This document shows, in pieces, positions 17,308 to 26,881 of a stretch of DNA of 64,000 nucleotides (within the stretch, counting starts at the first letter, position 1; the number at the start of each line of letters is the position of its first letter). The notes under the pieces are model-generated. The model saw nothing but the letters and a program-made list of their open reading frames with translations, was not told where the DNA came from and did not search any database. A program made the translations under genes and the position numbers. Source of the DNA: Sphingopyxis sp. (GTDB lineage: Bacteria; Pseudomonadota; Alphaproteobacteria; Sphingomonadales; Sphingomonadaceae); the NCBI GenBank assembly GCA_017745175.1, contig JAGHZY010000023.1, forward strand, positions 1 through 64,000, given 5' to 3'.

Positions 17308-18711
17308 TTGCGCGACGACGAAGACGAACGCCTGCTGTCACCAGCGTACCGCCGGACCTTCATCGGCATGTCGTTCACCGTCGCGGTGTTCAACTTTGCC
17401 GACCGGTCAGTGCTGGCCGTGCTCGCGCAGCCGATCCAGCGCGACCTGCACCTCACCGATTTCCAGCTCGGCATCCTGCAAGGGGTCGCCTTCGCTCTCC
17501 TCTACGCCATTCTCGGCCTGCCGATCGGGCGACTTGCGGAGCGGGTTTCACGGGTCAGGATCATCGCCGCGGCGATCACCTTCTGGTCGCTGATGACCGC
17601 CGCCTGCGGCATGGCGGGCAGCTTTGTGCATCTGCTGCTATGCCGCGTCGGCGTCGGCATGGGCGAAGCGGGCGCGCAACCCGCGACATCGTCGCTGGTC
17701 AGCGACCATTTCCCGCGCGAACGGCGCGCGTCGGCGATGTCGCTGATCATGCTCGGCACGCCGGTCGGCACCTTTCTGGGCGCCGCGGTCGGCGGCTGGG
17801 TCGCCGCCGGGTGGGGATGGCGAGCGGCCTTTCTGGCGCTGGGCATTCCGGGCATGATCGTCGGCCTGATCGTCCTGCTGGTGCTGCGCGAGCCGCGCCG
17901 CGGGCTTGCCGACGGCGCTTCGCGCGGGCCGATGCCGATTCCCGATTTCGGCGCCTTCCTGCGCGTCGTCGCGCGCAAGCGCGGCCTGCTGTTCGTCATC
18001 ACCGGCGGCGCGCTCGCCGGGTTCGGGATGACGGCGATCTCGCAGTTTCTGGCGGTCTATCTGGGCCGCATCTATCAGCTTCCGGTGCAGCAGGCGGGCG
18101 CGCTGTACGGCACCATCTCGGCGATCGCGCTCGCATCGGGGCTGCTGATCGGCTCGTTCGGCACCGACTGGCTGTCGCGGCGCGGCGATCGCCGCTGGCC
18201 GGCGTGGGGATCGGCCATCGGCCTCGGGGTAGCGCCCTTGCTCTATTGGGTGGCGTTCAACATCGATTCGATCCTGTGGGGATCGGTGATGCTGTGCCTG
18301 TCGGGCGCGTCGCTGCTGCTATTCTATGGCCCAACGCTGGGGATGATCCAGAACCTGCTCGAACCCCGGATGCGCGCGACCGGCGCGGCATTGTTCGGTA
18401 TTCTCTACACGATTTTCGGTTCGGGGCTGGGCCCGGTCGCGGTCGGCTGGATGAGCGACCGCTTCGCCGGATCGGTGTTCGCCGGGGGCAATTATCTGGA
18501 GCAATGCCACGGCGGCAAGGCGGCGCTCGCCGCCGCCAGGAACCTGGCCGATCCCTGTGCGGTCGCGGCCACGCACGGGATCAAGACGGCGTTGATGGTC
18601 GCGGTCTGCGTCTTCTTTCTCGCCGCGATCTGCTTCCTGGTCGCCTCGATCACGCTGCGCGAGGACTTTTACGTGGTGGACGAGGAACGCGCGCCCGGCA
18701 TGGGCGGATGA
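17308..18711 (+). CDS. MFS transporter, aromatic/metabolite type
   Basis: A 467-residue carrier with about twelve membrane segments. The first contains FNFADRSVLAVL, the counterpart of the NYLDR signature, and RLAERVSRVR is the loop between helices 2 and 3. It belongs to the same broad MFS branch as the transporter at 2285 but is clearly different in sequence. The predicted start is a TTG at 17308 with GAGG a few bases upstream; the nearest ATG (17298) is out of frame. It diverges from the aldehyde dehydrogenase-ligW pair and overlaps the next gene by ATGA, so uptake of the substrate of this pathway is likely. A hydrophilic loop before the last helices has two cysteines. Confidence 0.88.
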   Translation: MRDDEDERLLSPAYRRTFIGMSFTVAVFNFADRSVLAVLAQPIQRDLHLTDFQLGILQGVAFALLYAILGLPIGRLAERVSRVRIIAAAITFWSLMTAACGMAGSFVHLLLCRVGVGMGEAGAQPATSSLVSDHFPRERRASAMSLIMLGTPVGTFLGAAVGGWVAAGWGWRAAFLALGIPGMIVGLIVLLVLREPRRGLADGASRGPMPIPDFGAFLRVVARKRGLLFVITGGALAGFGMTAISQFLAVYLGRIYQLPVQQAGALYGTISAIALASGLLIGSFGTDWLSRRGDRRWPAWGSAIGLGVAPLLYWVAFNIDSILWGSVMLCLSGASLLLFYGPTLGMIQNLLEPRMRATGAALFGILYTIFGSGLGPVAVGWMSDRFAGSVFAGGNYLEQCHGGKAALAAARNLADPCAVAATHGIKTALMVAVCVFFLAAICFLVASITLREDFYVVDEERAPGMGG

Positions 18712-19139
18712 CCCCCGAGACCCGCTTCGGCGCCTATCTTCGCGCGTTCAACGCGCACGATTGGGATCGTCTGCGCGACTTCTATGCGCCTGACGTGCGG
18801 CTGGTGATCGGCAACGGCACCGAGTTGGCCGGGCGCGACGCGATCATCGATTTTTATACGAGGGTGAACCGGCAGACCCGGCGAACGATCGAGGTCGTGC
18901 AATGTCTCGCGAGCGAAGCCGTGCTCGCGGCGGAGATCGCATCGGAATTTCTGGCGCTGGAGGACGTGCCCGATTTCACGTCGCAGCCGCTGGCGCGCGG
19001 CGATCGCTATTATCTCAACAGCTTCGTCTTCTATGATTTCACCGGCGATCACTACACGCGCATCCGCGCGGCCACCTTTCATCGGGAGTTCCGGCCGGCC
19101 GGGCCGGAAATCCGGGACCAAGGCCACCAGACACGGTAG
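18708..19139 (+). CDS. SnoaL-like/NTF2-fold protein
   Basis: A 143-residue protein of the nuclear-transport-factor-2 fold: FGAYLRAFNAHDWDRLRDFYAPDVRLVIGNGTELAGRDAI followed by the beta strands and HYTRIRAATFHREF near the end. The family includes small hydrolases, isomerases, polyketide cyclases and many proteins with no known activity. ATG at 18708 overlaps the stop of the MFS gene (ATGA), so the pair is co-translated. A role as a small isomerase or hydrolase on the imported compound is possible. No catalytic residue can be named with confidence. It is the last gene of the aromatic island. Confidence 0.8.
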   Translation: MTPETRFGAYLRAFNAHDWDRLRDFYAPDVRLVIGNGTELAGRDAIIDFYTRVNRQTRRTIEVVQCLASEAVLAAEIASEFLALEDVPDFTSQPLARGDRYYLNSFVFYDFTGDHYTRIRAATFHREFRPAGPEIRDQGHQTR

Positions 19140-19638
19140 GCGCCGCCACAAGCGCATCAATCGCATCAACATGTTGCCCGCCCAGGGATCGGCGGCCCGC
19201 CGCAGCGCGCTGTGACAGGCGCCTGAAAGCCTTCCTCTCCGCCATCGCGCTCGCCGCACCCATCGTCTTCCGGCTCCGCGCAACGCGTGCCGGGCCCGAT
19301 GCAGCCTGCACTCGCTCCGCCACTCCTTCGCCGAAACAAGAGCCCCATTGCTCCGCGACATCCGGGTTCGGCCGGGCCTATACGCCCTGCTCCGATATCG
19401 GCAAAGCGCGGTTCCCGAGGCCGTGCGATTCGGCCGGCGTGCATCGCGGTCGATATAATCCTTGAAAATCAACCATGCGGCATGAATTTTTCTGATTTTG
19501 AAACTTTTCTCCTTTTGGACTTGCAGTTTTCTGTTTTGTCTGCCCTTATAGAAATCGGCAAATGGAAGTCTTGTGGAGGACCACTCGCAAAGGGGGCCGA
19601 CCGTTGGACATTGCTGCAAGATGGTGAAGGGGATTTTT
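19140..19638. other. Intergenic region and promoter of the TonB receptor at 19639
   Basis: About 500 bases without a credible gene. The first 330 are GC-rich and show no conserved pattern that I recognise. From about 19470 to 19560 the sequence becomes strikingly AT-rich and contains the motif at 19488-19512 and a second TTTTCTG/TTTTGTC cluster around 19526-19540. This is most likely the receptor promoter with its regulator sites. Confidence 0.55.
19488..19512. promoter_or_regulatory. AT-rich repeat motif shared with other promoters of region 2, candidate XRE-cupin site
   Basis: The 25-base stretch starting TTTTCTGATTTTGAAAC matches the reverse complement of 39261-39285 at 20 of 25 positions without gaps. 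Its core TTTCTGATTTTGAAA also matches TTTCAATTTTTGAAA at 36271 at 12 of 15 positions. It lies about 130 bases before the receptor start. Binding by the XRE-cupin protein at 38463 is inference. Confidence 0.5.
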
Positions 19639-22353
19639 ATGAAGCTTGTTCAACTGGGCTGGCTTGCCAGTACCGCGCTCACAATTGTCGGTGGCCATGG
19701 TACGGCCTATGCGCAGACCGCTCCGGAAAGCGTCGCGGCAGATACGGCGCGCGATGAGGATATCGTCGTCACCGGTTCGCGCATCCAGCGCTCGGGTTTC
19801 GATGCCCCGACCCCCACCACCGTCATCGGCGAGGCCGAACTCGCCCTCGGCAATCGCCCCAGCATCGCGCAGGTCCTGAACGACGCCCCCCAGTTCCGCG
19901 CCACGTCGACGCCGTCGACGACGCCCGGCAACACGACCAGCGGCGTATCGACCGCCGACATGCGCGGCCTTGGCTCGGTCCGCACCCTCACCCTGCTCAA
20001 CGGGCACCGCTTTGCCGGCGCCAACGATCTGAACATCGTGCCGCAAAGCCTGGTCAAGCGGATCGACGTCGTCACCGGCGGCGCGTCGGCGGCGTGGGGC
20101 TCGGGCGCAGTCGCGGGCGTGGTCAACATCATCCTTGATGATGATTTCAACGGCTGGCGCATGGGCGTGCAGTCCGGCATCTCGTCGCGCGGCGACATGG
20201 CGCGCTACGGCGCCGATATCGCATGGGGCACCGACTTCGCGGGCGGTCGCGGACATTTCATGGTCGCGGGCGAATATATGAACGAGCGCGGCGCGCTCAG
20301 CCGCGACGACCGCCCCAATCTCGAGGCGGGGCTGTTCCAGCGCGCCGACAACAAGCTCGAACTGGTGCGCGACCCCAATTCGACCCAGCTTTACAACGGC
20401 GGCTCGATCCTCGGCCTCACCGGCGCTCCGCGCAATCTGGTGTTCAACCCCGACGGCAATATCGGCGCCTTCCCGCTCGGCAGCGTCACCAACGGCGTGA
20501 CGACCATCGGCGGCGGCGGCCAGAACATCTTCGATTATGTCGCGGTCAGCACCCCCTATGAGCGGATCAACGCCTTTGCCCGTGCCAGCTACGACCTGAC
20601 CGATTCGCTGAAACTGTGGGCCAATTTCAGCTTTCACCGCATGTCGGCGAACTACAGCTTCTTCCCCGAAACGCCGGCAGTGGTCATCATGCCCGACAAT
20701 GCCTTCCTGACCCAGGCGAACCGCAACCAGCTGGCGGCCGCGGGCGTCACCGGCCCGTTCCTCCTCGGACGTGTGCTCGACGATGTCGGCGACGACGGGG
20801 TGATGACGTTCAAGTACAGCCGCCGGAACCTCGAGGGTGCGATCGGGCTCGACGGCAGCTTCGGCGACGGCTGGAAATATGGCGCCTATTATAATCATGG
20901 CGAGATCCGGCTCAATCAGGGGCTGAACAACCAGCGGATCAAGTCGCGCTTCACCAACGGCGTTGACGCCGTCCTCGTGAACGGCACGCCAACGTGCCGC
21001 ATCAACGCCGATGCCTCGACCACCAACAACGATCCCAATTGCGTGCCGATCAACCTGTTCGGCAACGGCAGCATTTCCGACGCCGCGGCGGCGTGGGCGT
21101 TCGGCGGGTCGCACCTGATCTACACGATCAAGCTCGACGCAGCGGGCGCCAGCCTGTCGGGCCAGCCCTTCTCGACCTGGGCCGGCCCCGTCGACATCGC
21201 GCTCGGTACCGACGTCCGCTGGGAAAAGCAGGTCACAAACTTTGTCGACCCGCTGTCGCTCGCGAATGCGCTCGGCACGCTCAACTCGTCGGCGACGAAC
21301 GGCAGCTTCAACGTCAAGGAAGTCTTCGCCGAGGTGAACGTGCCGCTCCTCGACATCACCGACACGCTGAAACTCGAAATCAACGGCGCCGCCCGCTATT
21401 CGGATTACAGCACCAGCGGCGGCATCTGGTCGTGGAAGACCGGAGGCACGCTGCGCGTCGCATCCGATCTGCTGCTGCGCGCCGTCTATTCGCGCGATAT
21501 CCGCTCGCCCAGCATCACCGAATATTATCTCACGCGTTCGACGAACATCGGCACCGTCTTCGACCCCTTCCAGGGTCCGAACGGCACAGTGCAGAACAAT
21601 GTCGTGGTGTATGGCGGCGGCAACAAGCTGCTGACGCCCGAGATTTCGCATACGCTAACACTGGGCGGATCCTATTCGCCATCTTTTGCAAGCGGTCTTC
21701 GCCTGTCGGTCGACTATTATGATATCGACATCGACAATGTGATCACGACGGTCACCGCCAACGATCTGCTCAAACAGTGCTTCACCGCCGCGCCGGGCGA
21801 CCCGACCTGCAATGGCATCATCGTCCGCGAAGCAAACGGGACTATCGGATCGATCACCAACGGGTTCCGCAACCTCGCCAATTACCGGACGCAGGGGCTC
21901 GACATCGAGGCATCGTACCGCGTGCCGCTGGGTGACGGGACCCTGTCGTTCCGCGCGCTGGCCAACCATGTGTTCAACCTGAAGATCAACGGCAACGACG
22001 TCTCGGGTTTCGTGGGCGGCGACACCGCCTTCTCGACCCCGAAATGGCGCGGAACGGGCACCATCGCCTACGACAGCGACAGTTTCGGCGCGAACCTTCG
22101 CATCCGTTACGTCGATGGCGGCCTCGACCGCCCGCTGACGGTGGTCAACAACGTGCCCGTTGAGATCGTGAACAACAAGGTCGCCAGCCGCACCTATGTC
22201 GACCTCGGCGTCCAGTTCAAGGCTGGTCCCTTCACCCTGTTCGGGAACGTCAACAACCTGTTCGACCGCGATCCGCCGATCACGCCCTATACGAGTCCCA
22301 ACTATGACGTGATCGGCCGCTATGTTTCGGGGGGCGTGAAGCTGAGCTTCTGA
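19639..22353 (+). CDS. TonB-dependent outer-membrane receptor
   Basis: A 904-residue receptor with a signal peptide (KLVQLGWLASTALTIVGGH ... AYAQ), a TonB-box-like DIVVTGSRI, a plug domain with the run MRGLGSVRTLTLLNGHRF and VVTGGASAAWGSGAVAGVVN, and a barrel ending GRYVSGGVKLSF. This class, with the LNGHRF plug, is expanded in sphingomonads and caulobacters and is linked to uptake of peptides, sugars and aromatics more than iron. The ATG at 19639 is preceded by AAGGGG. It is followed by a strong terminator and then by the M19 dipeptidase-like gene, which suggests peptide uptake. AT-rich motifs upstream hint at regulation shared with the dgc operon. Confidence 0.92.
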   Translation: MKLVQLGWLASTALTIVGGHGTAYAQTAPESVAADTARDEDIVVTGSRIQRSGFDAPTPTTVIGEAELALGNRPSIAQVLNDAPQFRATSTPSTTPGNTTSGVSTADMRGLGSVRTLTLLNGHRFAGANDLNIVPQSLVKRIDVVTGGASAAWGSGAVAGVVNIILDDDFNGWRMGVQSGISSRGDMARYGADIAWGTDFAGGRGHFMVAGEYMNERGALSRDDRPNLEAGLFQRADNKLELVRDPNSTQLYNGGSILGLTGAPRNLVFNPDGNIGAFPLGSVTNGVTTIGGGGQNIFDYVAVSTPYERINAFARASYDLTDSLKLWANFSFHRMSANYSFFPETPAVVIMPDNAFLTQANRNQLAAAGVTGPFLLGRVLDDVGDDGVMTFKYSRRNLEGAIGLDGSFGDGWKYGAYYNHGEIRLNQGLNNQRIKSRFTNGVDAVLVNGTPTCRINADASTTNNDPNCVPINLFGNGSISDAAAAWAFGGSHLIYTIKLDAAGASLSGQPFSTWAGPVDIALGTDVRWEKQVTNFVDPLSLANALGTLNSSATNGSFNVKEVFAEVNVPLLDITDTLKLEINGAARYSDYSTSGGIWSWKTGGTLRVASDLLLRAVYSRDIRSPSITEYYLTRSTNIGTVFDPFQGPNGTVQNNVVVYGGGNKLLTPEISHTLTLGGSYSPSFASGLRLSVDYYDIDIDNVITTVTANDLLKQCFTAAPGDPTCNGIIVREANGTIGSITNGFRNLANYRTQGLDIEASYRVPLGDGTLSFRALANHVFNLKINGNDVSGFVGGDTAFSTPKWRGTGTIAYDSDSFGANLRIRYVDGGLDRPLTVVNNVPVEIVNNKVASRTYVDLGVQFKAGPFTLFGNVNNLFDRDPPITPYTSPNYDVIGRYVSGGVKLSF

Positions 22354-22379
22354 ACCTTCCGTCAGGGCCAATCCCGGGG

Positions 22380-22413
22380 GGCGGCGGTATCGACGATACC
22401 GCCGCCTTTTTTT
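22380..22413 (+). terminator. Rho-independent terminator after TonB receptor
   Basis: A 13-bp perfect stem (GGCGGCGGTATCG against its complement) around a single central base, so the real loop is a few bases wider, followed by seven T. It lies 27 bases after the receptor stop codon. Confidence 0.85.
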
Positions 22414-22539
22414 CGGACGGAGCGGGTCGCAGGCCGGCACGGCCCGATAAAGCGGGGCAGCGTCTTTTTTCGGATCGCCAATGTTGCAGCGGGAGCGGCT
22501 GTCGTCATATCCGTCATCAAACCGCACAGGAGCAAACAG

Positions 22540-23658
22540 ATGATTTTACCACGCCCCGTAATGATGAACCGAAGGTCATTTCTGGCCGGGAGCGCGGCAA
22601 TAATGGCCTGGAGTGCACCGGGCGTAACGATGGCCGAAAAGCGCCGCTACTACATGGATGGCCTGAGCTTCCTGCCCGAGGACCTTGGCCAAATCGAAGC
22701 CGCGGGCCTCGGCGGAATGATCTGCGACATTTCGGAAATCGAGGAGGTGCGCGACAAGGACGGTGTCCCCCGCTATCTTCGGACGTTCGAGAAATGCAGC
22801 GCGGCGCTCGACGCGACCGTCAAAAGGCTCGCGAACCGGCCGGAGGCGTTCGTCGCGCTCAGAGGTTCGGACGTCGGCTCGCGTCCGGGATGCGCGACCT
22901 TCCTGCAGTTCCAGTCGTGCGAACCCGTCGGCACCGACCTGACGCGTATCGCCGATTTCCATCGCCGCGGTCTGCGCGTCCTGCAATTCACCCATCACAA
23001 CAACAATCTCTTCGCCGGCGGCGCGCTCGAACGCGCGTGGAGCGGCCTGACGCCGCTCGGTATCGAGGGCTTGGCCGAAATGAACCGCGTCGGCATCGTT
23101 CCCGACGTCTCGCACGGGTCCGAACCGACGATGCTCGAAGCCGCGCGGCGCAGCACGACGCCGATCCTGCTGTCGCACGGCGCGTGCAGGGCGATCGTCG
23201 ATCACCCCCGCTGCGCCTCCGACACCGTGATCAGGGCGATCGCGGACAAGGGCGGCATGATGGGCATTTTCATGATGAGCTTCTGGCTGACGCGCGACGC
23301 CGTTCCGACGGTCGATCACCTGATCGCGCAGATACGCCATGTCGCCAATGTTGCGGGGATCGAAGCCGTCGGGATCTCGAACGACTTCCCGATGGCGGGC
23401 CAGACCAATCTGGTGGCGCTGAACAACGACAATGCGGAGGGCGTGAAGGAATATCTGCCCTGGTGGCAGGCGATGCGCGAGCAGAAGATCGCCGGTTTCG
23501 ACTGGACGCCGGACCATGTGGTGATCCCCGAGCTCAACAATATCGGCCGCATGGCGACGATCGCCGCGACACTCGACAAGGCGGGCTTTCGGTCGGGCGA
23601 TATCGACAGGATCATGGGCGAAAACTGGCGGCGCGTGCTGACCGACATACTCGGCTAG
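22540..23658 (+). CDS. M19 (renal dipeptidase) family protein with altered metal site, exported
   Basis: A 372-residue protein of the membrane dipeptidase fold. The N-terminus has a twin-arginine-type export signal (MNRRSFLAGSAAIM). The second half keeps H192 (VPDVSHGSEP), H213 (LLSHGACRA) and a DHP motif, and ends IMGENWRRVL like other M19 proteins. The canonical first metal motif DGHND is replaced by D40-G-L-S-F44, and the bridging glutamate of EGG is R108 in ALRGSD. The usual binuclear zinc site is therefore probably incomplete, and classic dipeptidase activity is uncertain. AGGAG lies 7 bases before the ATG. It follows a TonB receptor and converges with another, so a role in peptide handling in the periplasm is likely. 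Confidence 0.85.
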   Translation: MILPRPVMMNRRSFLAGSAAIMAWSAPGVTMAEKRRYYMDGLSFLPEDLGQIEAAGLGGMICDISEIEEVRDKDGVPRYLRTFEKCSAALDATVKRLANRPEAFVALRGSDVGSRPGCATFLQFQSCEPVGTDLTRIADFHRRGLRVLQFTHHNNNLFAGGALERAWSGLTPLGIEGLAEMNRVGIVPDVSHGSEPTMLEAARRSTTPILLSHGACRAIVDHPRCASDTVIRAIADKGGMMGIFMMSFWLTRDAVPTVDHLIAQIRHVANVAGIEAVGISNDFPMAGQTNLVALNNDNAEGVKEYLPWWQAMREQKIAGFDWTPDHVVIPELNNIGRMATIAATLDKAGFRSGDIDRIMGENWRRVLTDILG

Positions 23659-23667
23659 GGCCAAAGA

Positions 23668-23700
23668 AAAAGGGGCGGCCCGCAAGGAGCCGCCCCTTTT
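23668..23700. terminator. Bidirectional terminator between convergent genes
   Basis: A 12-bp stem, AAAAGGGGCGGC with GCCGCCCCTTTT, around a 9-base loop. The A and T ends make it work in both directions. It sits between the convergent M19 gene and the TonB receptor at 23740. Confidence 0.88.
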
Positions 23701-23739
23701 CTTTTCTGCAGGTCCCGGCGAACCGGGACCGGACACCGT

Positions 23740-26604
23740 TTAGAAACGGAAATCCACGCCGGCGTAGAACAGACGGCCATAAAGGTCGTAGGTCGTTGCC
23801 GAAGTCTGCGCACCCGGGAAGGTCACCGGGTTCGTATCACCGAACGCCGGCGGCTTCTTGTCGAACACATTGTCGACGCCGATGTAGAATTCATACTTCT
23901 TCTTGTCGTCGAGGCCGAAGCGCAGCTGCGCATCGTGGTACCAATAGGCACCGGTGCTCGTGCGGTCGGGATCGGTCAGATCGTCGACGACCGACGACAG
24001 ATAGTTGACGCGCCAGTTAAGCGACACATTGTCCCAGCCGATCGTGGCCGACACATTGACCTTGTCCCGGAAACCGGTGCCCAGACGGCCACAGCTGTAG
24101 CAGTCGAGCTGGCCGACTTCCTTCTGCGTCGGACCGCCCGGATACGAGGTCTGCTGCTGCTTGAGCAGGTGCGTCCAGAAGGCCGACAGGTCAAAACGAC
24201 CGCTTTCGCCGAAGTTGGTGCTGTACTTGACCTGCGTATCGATACCCGAAACGAGGAACGAACCGGTGTTCAGGTTGAACGCGTCAACCTGCGTGACCCG
24301 GCCGGTCGCATCGCGCGTGATGTTGTCGCAGAACAGCGCGTCGCCGCTGCCGGCCATGCACTCGTCGAGCGAGGTCTGCTGGCCGATGATGCCGATCGCG
24401 TTCTTCACCTTGATCCGGTAATAGTCGACCGTCAGGCTGAGACCGCGGGCGAAGCGCGGCTGGAACACCGCACCGAGCGTCAGGGTCTTCGCTGTTTCTT
24501 CGCGCAGGTCGGTGTTGCCGCCAAGGAAGCCGTTGATCGTCTGGATCTGTGCCGTCGAGTAAACGAAGCCGCCATTGTTCGCGGCCGCCGCGATCGCCGG
24601 GATGGCGAGACAGGCTGCCGACAGGCTGCCGGCGGGAACCGTGATCGGCGCGCCGTCACCCTCGCCCTCGCGCTGGTCGCACGGGTCGACGACCGCGGGG
24701 AAGGTTTCGCTCTGGGCCGAGAAAAGCTCCGAGATGTTCGGCGCGCGCGTCGCTTCCGAATAGATACCGCGGAAACGGATGTCCGGGATCGGGGCCCATT
24801 CGCCGCCGGCCTTCCAGCTCCACACGCCGCCGACGGTCGAATAGTCGGAATAGCGGACGGCGCCTTCGAGGCCGAGATAATGGAAGAACGGACGTTCCGA
24901 CAGGATCGGCGCGACGACTTCGAGGAAGCCTTCCTTCACATTATATTTGCCGCGCGTGTCGGTCAGCAGGTTGCCGAGCGTCTGGCCGAGGTTGGTTGCC
25001 TCGTCGAAATCCTCGGTGCTCTTCTCGCGGCGATATTCGAAGCCGGTTGCAAAGCTCAACGCGCCACCCGGAAGCTCGAACAGCTCGCCCGAGACCGATG
25101 CCGAGAAGACGTCCTGCTTCACCTTGGCGCGATATTCGGAAAGCTGGCCGCCCTTCGTCACATAGTCGGCAGCCGCAGCCGAAACCGTGTTGGCGCCGAA
25201 GATGTTGATCGGCACGCAGGCCGGGTCATTGTTGGTCGGATCGGCATCGACGTTGATGCTGCAGACCGGACCGTTCGGACCGGCAACGGCATTGAGCGCG
25301 TTGACATATTGCGGACCGAAGATCGTTCCCGAACGGGTGTAATCCTTGGTTTCGCCATGGCCGTAATAGACCTCATAGTCGAACTTTTCGGCAAAGCTGC
25401 CGCGCAGGCCGGCGACGGCACGCCAGGTTTCGCGGTCGTTCTTGTTGCTGCGGTCGAAGATATCGTTCGAACGGCGACGGAACGGCAGCGAGGTGACGCC
25501 TTCCGCGATCATCGCGTCGCGAATTGCCGTCGGAATAAACGGGTTGGTGATCGGGATGCCGGCATAGGGCGTACCGTCAGCGTTGACGAGGTCGGTATCG
25601 GCAACCGCCTGCGGCTCGAGGCTCGAACGCGACTTGCTCTTCGCGTAGCTGCCTTCGAAAAACAGCGCGGCATTGTCCGACAGCTCGTAGCTGGCGAGGC
25701 CGGTGACCAGATAACGCTCGACCGGGACGCCGAGGTAGCGGTCCTGGTTACGGTCATAGCCGTCGATGTTCGCGCCCTGATACTGCTTCAGCGCGTTGCC
25801 CGGACCAAAGGTGAAGGTTCCGGCGCCCGGTGCAAAGCTGCCATCGGGGCTGAACAGACCCTGCGAGGCGAACGAGCTGCGGTTCGGAACGTCGTGTGCC
25901 GAAAAGCCGCGGTTGCGCGAACGCAGGCCGTTGTCGCGATCGTAGCTGCCGTTGACGACGATGTGGCCGCGACCGTCGGCAAATGCCGTACCCGCGGTCA
26001 GGCTGGCGAGATAGCGACCCGAGTCGGCCTCGTCGCTGATCGTGCCCTGTCCGTGGAAACGGATGCCTTCGAACTTGTCGTCGAGAATGAAGTTGACGAC
26101 GCCCGCGATCGCTTCCGAACCATAGACCGCCGACGCACCGCCGGTCACGACCTGGACGTCCTTGATCAGGTCGGTCGGGATGGTGTTGAGGTCGACGACC
26201 GACGTGCCCGGCAGGCCGGCGACGAAGCGGCGGCCGTTGACGAGAACGAGCGTACGCGCCGAGTTGAGGTTGCGCAGGTTGACGGTGGCGATACCGTTGC
26301 CGGTGGTCGAGAAGTTCGACGAGGTGCGGCTGATATTCTGGCCGACCGACGGCAATTCGTTCAGCACGTCTTGGATGTTGGCGGCGCCGGTCTGCCGGAT
26401 CTGCTCCTGGCCGATAACCGCAACGGGAACGGACGAGCTGAGATCGGGGCGCGCGATGCGCGAGCCGGTGACGACGATCGTATCCGCGCCCGCTTCATCG
26501 GCGGCGTCGGCGTCCTGCGCATAGGCGGGGACCGAAATCATCGCGGCGCCCAGCACGAAGGGCGCGGCGGTCAATTTCAACAGGGGGAGACAGGCTTTTT
26601 TCAC
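23740..26604 (-). CDS. TonB-dependent outer-membrane receptor
   Basis: A 954-residue receptor: signal peptide (VKKACLPLLKLTAAPFVLGA ... AYAQ), TonB-box-like TIVVTGSRI, plug domain with VNLRNLNSARTLVLVNGRRF and VVTGGASAVYGSEAIAGVVN, and a barrel ending LYGRLFYAGVDFRF. It belongs to the same expanded class as the receptors at 19639 and 44204. The GTG at 26604 is preferred because it opens a typical signal peptide and follows AAGGAA; a TTG at 26637 is also in frame. It lies downstream of the serine-hydrolase/dgc genes on the same strand, separated by a very stable hairpin at 26784, and is likely the outer-membrane importer for that peptide or D-amino-acid system. Confidence 0.92.
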   Translation of the reverse strand: MKKACLPLLKLTAAPFVLGAAMISVPAYAQDADAADEAGADTIVVTGSRIARPDLSSSVPVAVIGQEQIRQTGAANIQDVLNELPSVGQNISRTSSNFSTTGNGIATVNLRNLNSARTLVLVNGRRFVAGLPGTSVVDLNTIPTDLIKDVQVVTGGASAVYGSEAIAGVVNFILDDKFEGIRFHGQGTISDEADSGRYLASLTAGTAFADGRGHIVVNGSYDRDNGLRSRNRGFSAHDVPNRSSFASQGLFSPDGSFAPGAGTFTFGPGNALKQYQGANIDGYDRNQDRYLGVPVERYLVTGLASYELSDNAALFFEGSYAKSKSRSSLEPQAVADTDLVNADGTPYAGIPITNPFIPTAIRDAMIAEGVTSLPFRRRSNDIFDRSNKNDRETWRAVAGLRGSFAEKFDYEVYYGHGETKDYTRSGTIFGPQYVNALNAVAGPNGPVCSINVDADPTNNDPACVPINIFGANTVSAAAADYVTKGGQLSEYRAKVKQDVFSASVSGELFELPGGALSFATGFEYRREKSTEDFDEATNLGQTLGNLLTDTRGKYNVKEGFLEVVAPILSERPFFHYLGLEGAVRYSDYSTVGGVWSWKAGGEWAPIPDIRFRGIYSEATRAPNISELFSAQSETFPAVVDPCDQREGEGDGAPITVPAGSLSAACLAIPAIAAAANNGGFVYSTAQIQTINGFLGGNTDLREETAKTLTLGAVFQPRFARGLSLTVDYYRIKVKNAIGIIGQQTSLDECMAGSGDALFCDNITRDATGRVTQVDAFNLNTGSFLVSGIDTQVKYSTNFGESGRFDLSAFWTHLLKQQQTSYPGGPTQKEVGQLDCYSCGRLGTGFRDKVNVSATIGWDNVSLNWRVNYLSSVVDDLTDPDRTSTGAYWYHDAQLRFGLDDKKKYEFYIGVDNVFDKKPPAFGDTNPVTFPGAQTSATTYDLYGRLFYAGVDFRF

Positions 26605-26783
26605 GATGCAGTTCCTTGCTGCTTGGGGGATGATCAAGGGCGGGACGAGACTGAATTGCAGCCTCGCGTCACGTTTCCCGAGATAGAGCGCCGATGATCC
26701 CTAAATGGTGGCAGGTAAAGCCAATTTGGCCTCGCCAGGGCATTTTCTGCAGTTTTGTGACACGTTTGCAACAGCCTCGCGAT

Positions 26784-26818
26784 GCCGGCCACGACCGGCA
26801 ACGCCGGTCGTGGCCGGC
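26784..26818. other. Very stable 16-bp hairpin between serine hydrolase and TonB receptor genes
   Basis: A 16-bp perfect inverted repeat (GCCGGCCACGACCGGC and its complement) with a 3-base loop AAC, no T-tract on either side. It may end transcription of the serine hydrolase gene with Rho, stabilise an mRNA end, or be a repeat element. It starts about 65 bases after the hydrolase stop in the direction of transcription. Confidence 0.6.
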
Positions 26819-26881
26819 CGAAGCCGTTTGCGGGCTGCAAGGAGGGGACGCTGATCGGCTCCCCTCCGTTCGGCGACAACC

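Noticed and set aside
19546-21651. Minus-strand open frame of 701 codons
   Set aside because: Antisense to the TonB receptor at 19639-22353; no signal peptide, domain or ribosome-binding site.
23935-26697. Long plus-strand open frame of 920 codons
   Set aside because: It is exactly antisense to the TonB receptor at 23740-26604, has low-complexity Arg/Asp/Gly-rich composition and no family motif; it is a by-product of high GC content.
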